Assembly: GCA_949710005.1 (NCBI GenBank)
Contig: OX453279.1
Span: 9,188,378 to 9,252,377 of the forward strand
Direction: 5' to 3'
DNA length: 64,000 nucleotides
Source of the DNA: Ricordea florida
Lineage: Eukaryota; Cnidaria; Anthozoa; Corallimorpharia; Ricordeidae
How positions within the stretch are numbered: the first letter of the stretch is position 1; each line of letters starts with the position of its first letter. Position numbers and translations under genes: made by a program. Shown piece by piece: positions 50,107-60,352 of this stretch. A model generated the notes under the pieces. The model was not told where the DNA came from. It did not search any database and worked only from the letters and a program-made list of their open reading frames with translations.

Positions 50107-50508
50107 TTATGTTTTTCGACATTCTTTACAATGTGCCTTCTGTCTATTATGTTCACATATTCCTTTACCTTTACACTTTTTACATAAATATCTTTGTATT
50201 TTGTGTTCACATATTTGAGTACCTTTACATTCTTTACAGTATGACCTATTTTTATTATGTTTACATATTTGTGTTCCTCCACACTCTCTACAGAAATATT
50301 TACACTTTCCATGAATACAAATATAATTATAATTATTATTATTATTATTGATAGTATCTTTTGGTATTAATTTAATAATCTCCTCATATGGAAATTTTTT
50401 TAACTCTTTAATAAAATCTTCTTTGCGCATTCTAGATCGTCCTTTAATTTTCAACTCTTTTGAAATTTTTTTTAATTCCACAAATTTTAATCTTTGTAGA
50501 TTCTCCAT
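50107..50508 (-). CDS. SAP-head protein with tandem Cys/His zinc repeats
   Basis: 133 residues. SAP/HeH-like head (LKFVELKKISKELKIKGRSRMRKEDFI), an Asn/Tyr linker, then four to five C-x-H-x6-C-x2-C repeats with KGTQICEH-type linkers, as in element 1's 17334 gene. The first codons lie in the inverted repeat, so its start is shared with the polymerase (MENL...LK.VELK) even though the sequences then diverge. Likely DNA-binding; role at the element ends is an inference. Confidence 0.75.
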   Translation of the reverse strand: MENLQRLKFVELKKISKELKIKGRSRMRKEDFIKELKKFPYEEIIKLIPKDTINNNNNNYNYICIHGKCKYFCRECGGTQICKHNKNRSYCKECKGTQICEHKIQRYLCKKCKGKGICEHNRQKAHCKECRKT

Positions 50509-50732
50509 TTATACTTTCATAAATTATGTCTTTAAATTAACATTAAAAATTCAAAATTTCATTTTCTTTCTTGGTAAAAATCTCTTTAATTTTCTGATAA
50601 ATCTTTGATTAATTTTGCGGATTTGCGGATACTTTTGTAAACGGGAAAAAATCTCTGTTTAATTTTCTGATAAATCCTTGAACAATTTTTTTTGTAATTT
50701 TTTGTCCCCGTATCTGTGGTTTCCCTCTCTCT
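50496..50732 (-). repeat. right terminal inverted repeat of Polinton 2
   Basis: 237 bp, mirror of 36416-36655 with a 1-base and a 2-base gap and one substitution. Confidence 0.9.
50529..50536 (-). promoter_or_regulatory. TTTAAAGA motif, right end
   Basis: 20 nt before the minus-strand ATG at 50508; mirror of 36615-36622. Confidence 0.55.
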
Positions 50733-50817
50733 CATTGCAAATTCAAGGGAATAAAAACAAAGGGGTTCAGAAATCAAAATAGAATGAAACACAGGGTACA
50801 TGTACATAATGTTGTAA

Positions 50818-51060
50818 GAATGGGGACAAAGCACAGTAAGGAGCATTCAAGAAATCCAATTTTATGTACAAATATTTATCCCTGATACTTATAAAAGTCT
50901 CAACCATAAAGTCAGTCATTCTAAGTTTATTTTAAGTAGAGATGTGGAGAAAAACCCAGGACATTCTACAGTTATTAATTCTAGCAAAACAATTTGTGCT
51001 CACTATTCTCAGGGTGAAGTCAGTTTATTTGGGTTGAATGCAGGGATTATTCAATTCTAG
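50818..51060 (+). pseudogene. remnant ORF with 2A-like motif
   Basis: An open frame of 80 codons contains RDVEKNPGH (50938-50964), which matches the D-V/I-E-x-N-P-G-P ribosome-skipping 2A motif except for His at the last position. It is followed by HYSQGEVSLFGLNAG, resembling a block seen before OTU-like domains in some Helentron proteins. Similarity continues in another frame after 51048. No start codon is seen. It is probably the decayed coding part of the surrounding Helentron-like insertion. Confidence 0.4.
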
Positions 51061-52345
51061 TAAGCTACTTTTGAAATTCTATGATGAAAGTAATAGTATT
51101 TCATTCGAACTTCGAGGTGTGCGTATTTGTGAATTAATACTGAATAATGATTTTGCACAAGATATTCAAGGCAAAGAGTATAGTGAACCAAGGAAGGATA
51201 AACATAACTGCAGTGATACTCGTAAAACTATTAGTAATTCAAGCATAAACAGTGATTTCACTCAAAAGTGTTGTTCTGCTATATTATTTTATTGTATATG
51301 TTTTTCTATTATAAAACCATGTGGTTACTCAGGAAGTCAGATACTTTGGATTCTATTTCTGAGCAAGGGAAAAAGCTGGTCGAATTAAGTCAAGAGTGTT
51401 TTAATTTTAATACTTTGCCACAAAAACTAAAGATTTATGATGCAGAAGTCCATATTGCTCATAACAGAAGAAAAGACAAAAAGACATTGTGTTCAAAATT
51501 ATAACAATGCATGAACAAACTGGTATTGTCAAAGAACCAATAGTTATGCATGTAAGTTAAATATGTTGTGTTTATATTAACGTTTATCTTGATTCTCACT
51601 ATTTGATTACTATTTTTATTGCCTGAATCTCTGCAAAAGACATAATTTGTGTTCAAAATTATTATAATAATGCACGAACTAACTAGTATTATATTGTCAA
51701 AGAACCAAAAGTTTGCTTGTAAGTTATGTTGTGTCATAATGATAATAAAATATTATAATACCTGGACTGTTTATCACTCTATTTGCAAATCCTAATCATT
51801 TATTTTCTTAAAGTTTTAAAAAAGTTGTATTTGTTCAAATAAAACAATGATTTATATTATTTTTTCATATAGTACTTATTAGTGCCCCTGAAAAATGAAA
51901 GGTTTAAATACATTTTTAAATCCATGGTAATAATAACTACCAACTCTGAACTTTTTTGTGACACCTTTACTTTTACTCTTCAATACCAATATACACAGAG
52001 TAAATCAAGGACAACATGCACAAATCTATGTGGGGGTAAACTTGAAAAACAATTAAGCTATGTTTTCTCAGTTTGCAAATCCAAGATACCAGAGTTAAAG
52101 AATGGATGCATCTAAATTCCTGTGTTATTAGAAAAGAAAAAAAAAACTTTGGATATGGGAAAGAGGGGCTAGAGATTATAGAATATTTATCCCCCTATAA
52201 CCCCCTTCTTCACTTCTTTGATAACCTAAAGGACCTGCCCCCAGATGAGCTAACCATAGCTTACTGTACATGTTATCCATTTTCAGTGTACCTTTAACCA
52301 GAACAGCACATATCTCACTCTCATATGTATTTTTACCATATATAG
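51061..52345 (+). other. AT-rich non-coding remainder of the insertion
   Basis: No recognised gene. Two related short segments (about 51490 and 51655) share ATTGTGTTCAAAATTATAA-type sequence and CAAAGAACCAA, suggesting local duplication. Confidence 0.4.
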
Positions 52346-52349
52346 ATAT

Positions 52350-52753
52350 ACCGTAAATGCTCTATTAAGCCCCCTGGGGGGCTTATTTATTTCAGGCATT
52401 CTAGAGGGGGGGCTTAATAGAGAGGAGGCTTTTAATTTCGTCAAAGCGAAGTACCATAAGAACAAGCTAAGTAAGGCATTGTTTTGTTTTGGGAAGCGAT
52501 CAACTGTGACTTTAATCTTGTATAACGTTAACGTATGATGTATGTACATGATCTAATAACATCTGATTGTATTGCACTTAATATATCACTAAATGTCTCT
52601 GGTTGATCGACATGTTTCTTTTGTTGTAGAATTAGAAGGGGGGGGGGCTTAATAGAGAGGGGGGCTTAATAAATTTTTTCCCATGGAAAGGGGGGTGCTT
52701 AATAGAGAGGGGGCCTTATTTGAGAGGGGGGCTAATAATAGAGCATTTACAGT
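52350..52753. repeat. MITE with ACCGTAAATGCTCTATTAAGCCCC ends
   Basis: Left end ACCGTAAATGCTCTATTAAGCCCC, right end the near-complement ending TAGAGCATTTACAGT. Several GGGGGGCTTAATAGAGAGG copies lie inside. Non-coding. A common style of animal inverted-repeat element. Confidence 0.6.
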
Positions 52754-52915
52754 ACATAGATATATATATTTTCCATCAGACTCGTACCCAGCTCAGCTTC
52801 TCCAGCTTTTGAAAGAAGCACAATGCATTAGGGGAAAGGCAAAAGAAAAGAACAAAGTGATAAACGTTACTTTTTCTTTTGCCTCCTCCATAGCCAACCT
52901 TCATTTTAGCCTTTT

Positions 52916-53134
52916 GTGGGAGCCCAGAGCCACAGGAAACCCGAAGCGGAAAAAACGAAAAATTGCCTACAGATGAGGCTGACTTTAAATTTTACTCTCC
53001 CCTTCACATCAACTCCTTCAAACGTTCGTAGGAAGAAAGAAGTAACAGCTTGGTACGAGTCTATAGATCGAACACCTGCATATAAATGTTCAACATTATC
53101 GCAGCCCGACTTCACGATCGACACGATCGTCTAG
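52916..53134 (+). CDS. short ORF at the right end of the Helentron-like insertion
   Basis: 72 residues ending RTPAYKCSTLSQPDFTIDTIV, with a stop in the terminal hairpin/CTAG region. The composition is protein-like. It may be a captured host exon or a remnant ORF; not recognised. Confidence 0.25.
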   Translation: MGAQSHRKPEAEKTKNCLQMRLTLNFTLPFTSTPSNVRRKKEVTAWYESIDRTPAYKCSTLSQPDFTIDTIV

Positions 53135-53536
53135 TTTTTTCTAAAATGCTACCTCTAAATTAATTTTGCTATTGAATATGACATATTATTCTCTATTAAC
53201 TTAGAAATTCAAGGACCATATTAGATATCTTTGTGTAGTTACGATTGGGAAACCCACAAATTTACTAAGGATGTATGCATGGACACATTAGTGTATTTTG
53301 CCGCTCAGGAATAGTAATAATAGGGTTAGGTGTGGTTAAGCTCAATTTCTCCCTGAATGTTGCACCCACACTTAAGATTTAGATGAGGTTTTTTTGTAGG
53401 ATTTCTGGTCCAATTCTGAGTGGCATGTGACACTCGAGGAGTAAGAAAAGCACTTTGCTGTGTATCATGCTTCTGAACCTGCATACTTCCTTTAACTTTG
53501 CAGAAATGCTCCTGAGTCCAATTCTTAAATGTGTGA

Positions 53537-54213
53537 TTCCAGAAAATATCCATCCCTCCCCCCACCCACGGATGGTTAATGGAAATTCCTAGGGGTCGGG
53601 GGGCTAAAGGGTAGAAATTTCCGAGGGGTATGGGGGATGCCCACGACAGGAATTTTCCACAGGGTTGTAAAAGATGCGATCGATCGTAAGAGGTACTTAC
53701 GTGGATTATTTTGATTTGTAGCACTAAAAAAATTAGAAATAGATGCCTTTTCGAGAAAACATTTAAAGGTGTTTGTCTCAAAACGTTTTGTTTCTTTGCT
53801 GGGCGTTCGCTATCATCTCTCCGACGACGAACGGTCACTTCATTTTTGCTCGCACTGTACTGTGGTTACACTTGAAAAATCAAGATGGCTGACCGTAGCA
53901 TATTAATACCCAGACCCCAGGTTCTCTCTACCTACCGGAAAAAACATGATTCTACAACGGAAGTTCATTCATTCGTTCTTTATTTCCCATAAAGTTGATC
54001 TATAAACTAGACCTTTAAACACGCAAAATTATAGAGAAAGCAACGACTTTAAAAAATTTACGAAAGGCCATGAAAAAGAAAATAGGAAATTCCTGGGGGG
54101 GGCGGGTGGGGGGTTACAAATGACCCCTCTGGAACGGAAATTCCTAGGGGGTAGGGGGGTCTAATCGGAAAAACCATCCATGGGGGGGGGGGGGGTGGAT
54201 ATTTTCTGGAATC
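53537..54213. repeat. inverted-repeat MITE with C/G-run ends, copy 2
   Basis: Same element as at 24257-24944, with shorter C and G runs. Confidence 0.6.
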
Positions 54214-54333
54214 ACACAATTCAGTTAAATCAGAATAACACAGAAAACTGAGTAAATTACTTCTTCCTTGCAAGCTTTTTAGAAAGCTAAATGTTACAAA
54301 GGTTACATATATGTCTTCTGTCATTTCTTGCAG

Positions 54334-54935
54334 TTATCAAATTTAAAACTGACACCATCCCTGTCCCTCTTTTAACAGCGATTGCACATGATAAGGACTT
54401 CAAGGAGGTACAAGACTGGGCAGTGGCTCCTTCTTCAACCACAGAGCCTAACCAAGTAATGTTAGAATTAAAAGAACACGTGCGGCACATGATGAATGGA
54501 AGAAAACCAAAAAGTTTATTCATCAGACATACAGGAACCACCAAATCAAGGTTTGATGGCGGTAGACAAAACCCGAACTACTGTAGGAAACATTTTCGAT
54601 CTATACGCTTGAATGAAGAATACAAGGGCAAGCTAAAGGATAGGGTTGTATGTGTTTTTGATGACTACTTGACAAATGGTAACACTTTTGAGTCATTGAG
54701 AAATTTGTTGGTTGCCTGCAGTGTCAAAAAAATCATTTTTGTTTCAATTGGAAAATTTTGTTCATGGCAAAACCGTAATGGTTATAATCAAAAGTCATTT
54801 AGCATTACAGGGGATGTATATACCTGTAACTACACTGCAACATTCTGTCGTCAAGACAGTCATGTTGGTACAATTGACGATAGTGCTAGGAGAAGTTTGG
54901 AAAATCTCAAAGAGCTGGCAGCCCATTTGACCTAA
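54334..54935 (+). CDS. PRTase-like gene, exon 3 with PRPP-binding motif (intact copy 2)
   Basis: Preceded by TTTCTTGCAG, ends at TAA. Exons 31515-31708, 34399-34850 and 54334-54935 total 1248 nt, exactly 416 codons with the stop, which supports the model. The protein (415 residues) carries VVCVFDDYLTNGNTFESL near residues 319-336, the type I phosphoribosyltransferase PRPP loop (hydrophobic run, two acids, T-x-G-x-T). Such enzymes join or split PRPP and a base or other acceptor; here the acceptor is unknown. N-terminal regions are not recognised. The SLOG gene lies downstream and convergent. Whether the roughly 19.5-kb intron is spliced correctly is not shown. Confidence 0.65.
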
Positions 54936-56210
54936 AATGCAGTTGGTTATTTTACTTACCGTAAAGTTCTGAAAGTAACAATTACGCTCTGTACTTTCAG
55001 ATTTAATAGCAGCCTTTTCCTATCACTGCTTTCAGAGAGTTGCAATTTCGGAGGATTGCTACTTCCACGTTTTAACTCAAACATGTACATGGCCCATTTG
55101 AAGTTAATATTGGATTGCAACAAATGTGAAAACACTTTTTATTTCAGATCATTTTGCTATGGCTTGTTATATCTATCATTTCTGTTATTTCTTGCTAAAA
55201 GGGGAATGACCTTTGAGGTCGTTATGTCCACAGGCTCATTATTCCCGGGAGTTTCTACTTTCTGGATTGGCTAGGACCTGTGAAATGTCACTGCTACTTT
55301 TAGGGCACTGCAACTTTAAGGGGCTCATTTCTTACAGAACTTTACAGTATCTTTTCAACAACAGAGTGCAAGATGATCATGATCATGGATAACAACCATT
55401 ATGTTGCAGAAGTAATTATTTGTGAATGTTCACAACAAAAATATAGAAATGCAGAGAACATATTACGATATAGATATCGATAGATGTAGAAGTAAAGGAG
55501 ATATTAACTTACGTTTAAAAATATAGATTTTTATTATTTTGATATAGGTGAGTAGTCCTAATGAGTTTTAGGAATAAATGCTTCAATTTACCGTGATAGG
55601 GAATCCAGTACTTCATTGGTAATTACATGTATCTTTAGATTCCTACAATTTTCATTGCTTTAGTTGACTTCGTAATTGCTCTGTTATACTGATTAATAAG
55701 GCTGTGAATATAAAGTGTGCCTTGTACTTTCTTACACTGTCTTAAAAATCCAGTTTACTTAATAATAAGTAGGAGGTAAATTGAACTAGGATATGTGTGT
55801 TGTTGATCAAGCGTAAGGTCAAGATGGCAGGGTATTGACCAAGTTCTAATTTTGCGCTTTTATTGTGCTTGACTTTATTGTGGTCATTAAAGACATAAGA
55901 GAATGAGACCAAGGTCCAGTCATATTGAGGGAACAAGCATGGTCAATAAAGGATCTATTTTACTCTTTCCAATATGTATGGTTCCTATGTTCTGTGACTC
56001 CATTCCTGTAAGAACAGCCAGAAAACTACTTTCATTTCTTGTAAAATTAAAGAGGGGCGGGTCTGGAAGCTACCTATAACAAAAGAAATGGGTGACATAG
56101 GCATGAGCTGCTGGGAAGAGTTTGATTTTCAAGCATTGTAGTCTGGGATAGTTAGCTACAGAAATCTGAGGGTGGGTTCCAGAATAGGTTATGGTTATAG
56201 GTTGACCGCC

Positions 56211-56664
56211 GACCGGTTAGCTCAGTTGGTAGAGCACTGGACTATCGTGCGGGAGGTCGTGGGTTCAAACCTCGGCCGGACCATCACTCAAGGTCTTTAA
56301 AAACCTGAGGAGAAAGTGCTGCCTTTGCAATGACATCTGTAAATGGTTAGACTTTCTAGTCTTCTCGGATAAGGACGATAAACCGTAGTTCCCGTCTCAC
56401 AGCCCTTGTTTGTAATGACTTTGTGGGACGTTAAAGAACCCACACACTGTTCGCGAAGAGTAGGGGATGGAGAACCCGGTGTTTGTGGTCAGGCCCTTGT
56501 ACATGTAGTTGTAATTATATATGTCGAGCGTTTCTTACATGAGCCCCTGGCTCAGGAGACTGGGCGACCACTCCCTACATTATTATTTCAGCTCTTCCCA
56601 GGTCCTCCCAGGCACATATGGGCTGTCCGTAGTAATTGGGGAACTGAGCAGACCTTTTAAGAAC
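56211..56664 (+). repeat. tRNA-derived SINE, copy 2
   Basis: Same SINE as at 26797, carried along by the duplication. A and B boxes unchanged. Confidence 0.75.
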
Positions 56665-58472
56665 TCCCCTTCATATTATATTTATTGTATTTAATAATTA
56701 TTTGCCAATAATCACTGAGGCGAATAATTGTTTTAGTACAAATACACAGTTTATTTAAAAAAAAAGAAAGAAAAGGCATCGCATAACAAAAAAAAATTTA
56801 TTTCATCAAAAGCGCATGTTTCAATTGAACAAAGACTGGCAGCCATTTTGTTTATTTAGGTGATTATTAGCTGATAATCCAAGATAGCGAACCAATCAGA
56901 GCACACAATTTTGTATAATCACCAGAGTATTATATTAATTACTACATGTATTATCACCTAATTTTTGTCCTCAATGGTAACAGCTTTAGTAAACCTCTGT
57001 CACTTCTCACTAGATCTTTAACTACACTTTTGTTGATTGTTCTTGCAAATGTGGCATGTACCTTTGGCAGTGCTCAGAATTTTTGGAAATTATTCCAAAA
57101 TTATGCTAGTTTCTCTAAATTGTGCTTCCTCCCATCAGTTATGCTACTTGGTTTTTAAGAAAAGTAAAGGCATAACAGGGAATAAGTCCTATTCTACTGA
57201 CTGCTGGTCTGTTTTTACTAAATATGCCACTATCCCTTACATCATCTCCAGTTACTCTTCAGAATCAGCAAAGTTGTTTCTTATGTATCATATGAATCAC
57301 TGTTTGCCAAATGTCAAACTAAGAATAAGCCCAATATTCCTATCAGATTATTACAGTACCTGCATTTGATTTGGTTACAATGACATACATGTTTTGTATC
57401 AGAGGTAGTTCTTTTGCTTTATCTTCCTGTAGTGGATTTCCATAAATGCCCCAAGAGATTTGGAGTTCAGTATGCTCACTGCTGAACTGTATACAAGGGC
57501 CAAGAAACAACAGACAAAACTGACCACAGCCACCTGGCAGCCAACAGTTAATAAAAGTTATAGAAAGAAGTAACATGGAGTATATTTAAAATGATATTGT
57601 CTAAACAGAAGGAGTCCAAAAGATGACACACTGTTCATATTAATTATTTCATATAGCTTAGGAGTTTGCAGCAATCCAAGTAGTTTTATTTTTGGTCAAA
57701 TTCTTGATTTCATTACTTCAGAGGTATTGTAACAAATCCCATTCCCCAATATTGATGTTGTAGTTCAATTTTCTCATTGGTTCAAAGTCTTTTCTTTGTT
57801 TCTGGGTATGGTAATGTATGATAATGAGTTTAAAGCAAAGGTAAAAATAATTTACACCAAGGATAAAATCCAACCTCAACATAGACATCACCATATTATG
57901 CTAGGCTACCAGAATGGCTGAAAAAAGCCAGAAACTGAGAACATAGTTTATGTATAGTTCATAATGTGTGTGCTGCAAATGCATAGTATAGGTAATCAAT
58001 TGGTTTCAAGTGCAATTTGTTGTCTTTGAAAAATCTGAGTGCCAGTTTATACAAAATTGCAACTGAAATCATTTGATTCCCTTTTAATAATATAGATGCA
58101 AAGATTTCATTTTCGGCACTCAATTTAAACTTTCTGCACATTTCGGAATTAACTGACCTGCTGTCTGCCAATCAGCACATTAAAATTTTCCCTGTATATT
58201 ATTAACCCTGATAAAAAGGAAATCCGGATTAAATGGGATTTGAACCCATTTCCTCACTAATACCATAATCCCATCGCAGCCTGGTCTCTTTTCATTGTAA
58301 ATTACATTTTCTTTCTACTGAGTTACTGTAGAGGTCAAATTGTAAGCCATATATTTATCATAAATTATATTCAAAATAAATCTTAAACATGGTAGATATA
58401 AAGTATCGAAAAAAAAGATTGTCCAACTGGAGTTCATTAGCAAGAATGCCAGATTTCGCCAGAAGCCGACAC

Positions 58473-59179
58473 TCAACTTGTCCTAGACAACTTCCCAAAG
58501 GTTCTTTCAAATACTTGTTCAATAGCAATTTCTCCGTTCTTCGGCAAACGTCTTGTTCCGATTCCCGTAAAATTCAAAGAGAGCTTCGGTATTGCCTTGC
58601 AACACAAGAACCTTTTCTCACTATAGTCATATCGCTGCCAAGAACTGTTTACCAAATCAAACACATATACAGGCTTACGATCGTCTACAGCCATTTGAAC
58701 GGCCCAGCCCGTACCGCCTTCAACTGTACTACGAGTTGCACTCAATCGACCAACCGCGTACACGCCATTTGTGTCCTTCACTTGGTGCCAGTTACGGCGA
58801 AGTAAATTATTTACAAACGTTTTGCTCGCAGGAAAACGCCTTTTTAGAGTTCTGTTTGCGAAATGTAAGTATTCATCAGCTTTTTTCAGTTGTTCTTCGC
58901 AAAGAACAACTCTAGCACTATTTTTGCCGCCGTGTGACTCGAATGAAAATGCCTTCACCCGTACACCGAATTTGGCGCCTAATTTTTGCCAGTACATGTC
59001 ACTTCCTGATGCTCCACCAGAAAAGAGCGTATAATGCCGTGGATTTCTCATGTAGCTTTCCTCTGCACTTTCCAAAGTTTCTTCTAGACAAATGAGCTCG
59101 TTATCGTCAAGATCAAAGTCATCAAAATCGAGAAAATTCTCCTCTATAAAGGGCTCAAACTGCTCCGCTTTCTGACCAT
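58473..59179 (-). pseudogene. SLOG-domain gene, copy 2, start codon lost
   Basis: Same protein as 29057-29770 from the third or fourth codon on; the SLOG core appears unchanged. The ATG and next codons fall outside the duplicated block, and the joined sequence offers no in-frame ATG before Met at 59075 (MESAEES), which still leaves the whole SLOG core. It might be expressed from that Met or from a new upstream exon, but the original promoter is gone. Confidence 0.6.
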
Positions 59180-59180
59180 C

Positions 59181-59986
59181 TGTACCGTTGCAGTCGTGTC
59201 TTAGCTGGCGAACGTGTCCTATGACGTAATGTGATATACTGAGCCAATCATATCATGCGTTTTATCTAGTAACACGCAGCGTAAGACTGGTAACTAATCT
59301 TCGTTGCAGTTCGGTCTTCGAGCAAGACTGTTTTTTCGAGGGGTAGGGCACGGAAGCAATATTTGACTTTGTAATTATGTTTTGACTCTGAACGGAAATA
59401 TGCAGCGGCTATTTGCAAGAATTCCATTTACCTCACAAGATTTCTATCGCGAATTGACGGCTTAGTATATTTCCAGTTTCAAATTCAACAAAAAGGCTCG
59501 ATCGAAGATTTAAATAGCCTGCGTTGCAAGCGTTCCCGTGCAAGCGAAGAGCTAAAATGTGTCGCGAGCAGGCTAAGATTTAAACAGTGGTGCTGAGTGT
59601 TCCCGGCCGGCAGCCAATAAACCAGTGCAAAACTCCGCGCTTCCGATTATCCTCAAATCATTCAGAGCGTTCAGTGATATTGCAGAGGCAAAACAAAATC
59701 CCTGAGAAGCAGTGTAACCAATTTTAGTTTCAGCGCTGTAAAACTACCACTCAATCTGCGCAATATTTCGCTACTCCCAATTTTATCACTCGCACGAAAG
59801 CCGGCTCGCGACAGTTCTCTTCTCTCTTTGTTGGGTGACTGAAGCCATCTCCTGTGCCTGTATTTTAGCATCGAACATTGATTACAGAAAGGTTCTTGCC
59901 GAGTAGATTTTATGGCCAGAATGCTTTCTAGCTGTTCCTTGTTCGCTTTGCTTTATAAAACAGCAATGGTACCGTCTGGCTTGATC
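59181..59986. other. unique non-coding stretch
   Basis: Downstream of the duplication. Contains no convincing ORF on either strand. Confidence 0.4.
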
Positions 59987-60352
59987 AAAACACCACAGAG
60001 CGCTTTGTGGCCTATTCAAAACACCACAGAGCGCTTTGTGGCCTATTCAAAACACCACAGAGCGCTTTGTGGCCTATTCGAAACACCACAGAGCGCTTTG
60101 TGGCTTATTCGAAACACCACAGAGCGCTTTGTGGTGTTTTATTTTGGGATTTGACATTGAAAATCTGGATGGCTCGTTGACTCGCAAACATCTCACAGCT
60201 ATTTTCTGAGATATGATTTGTTTTCTTCGAGTTTTCACACCACAAAGCGCTATTGTGGCCTATTTAAAACACCACAAAGCGCTTTGTGGCCTATTTAAAA
60301 CACCACAAAGCGCTTTGTGGCCTATTAAAAACACTACATAGCGCTTTTGGCC
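59987..60352. repeat. 31-bp palindrome-centred satellite, two blocks
   Basis: Block 1 (59987-60140) has about five units of AAAACACCACAGAGCGCTTTGTGGCCTATTC. Block 2 (60236-60352) has about four units in which the core is the perfect 18-bp palindrome CCACAAAGCGCTTTGTGG. About 95 bp of unique sequence separates them. Confidence 0.8.

Larger units (their letters stand above)
36416..50732. mobile_element. Polinton/Maverick element 2
   Basis: 14,317 bp, strongly AT-rich, bounded by about 240-bp inverted repeats beginning AGAGAGAGGG and ending CCCTCTCTCT. CATTG occurs immediately outside both ends (36411-36415 and 50733-50737), consistent with a target duplication, although 6 bp is usual. It keeps polymerase (frameshifted), integrase, major capsid protein, packaging ATPase and the small-gene cluster. 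It is inserted within the Helentron-like sequence. Confidence 0.92.
35555..53134 (+). mobile_element. Helentron (Helitron2)-like insertion containing Polinton 2
   Basis: 17,580 bp absent from copy 1, where the site reads CAGTTTCTTTTTCTAAAAT (22321-22339). The insertion starts AGTCGGGCTG (35555-35564). The complement CAGCCCGACT is at 53102-53111, followed by a perfect hairpin ACGATCG-ACA-CGATCGT (53114-53130) and a terminal CTAG, and the flanks are T runs. Asymmetric inverted repeats, a subterminal 3' hairpin and T-T insertion are hallmarks of Helentrons. Without Polinton 2 only about 3.3 kb remains, with no Rep/helicase seen, so it is a non-autonomous or decayed copy. Confidence 0.55.
53141..59180 (+). 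repeat. host segmental duplication, copy 2, part B
   Basis: Counterpart of 22326-29772 without the LINE. Ends at TGACCATC, inside the SLOG gene's first codons. After this point the sequence is unique. Confidence 0.9.

Noticed and set aside
59987-60352. CRISPR-like array
   Set aside because: Repeats are directly adjacent with no unique spacers between units, and the context is animal DNA. It is a satellite.
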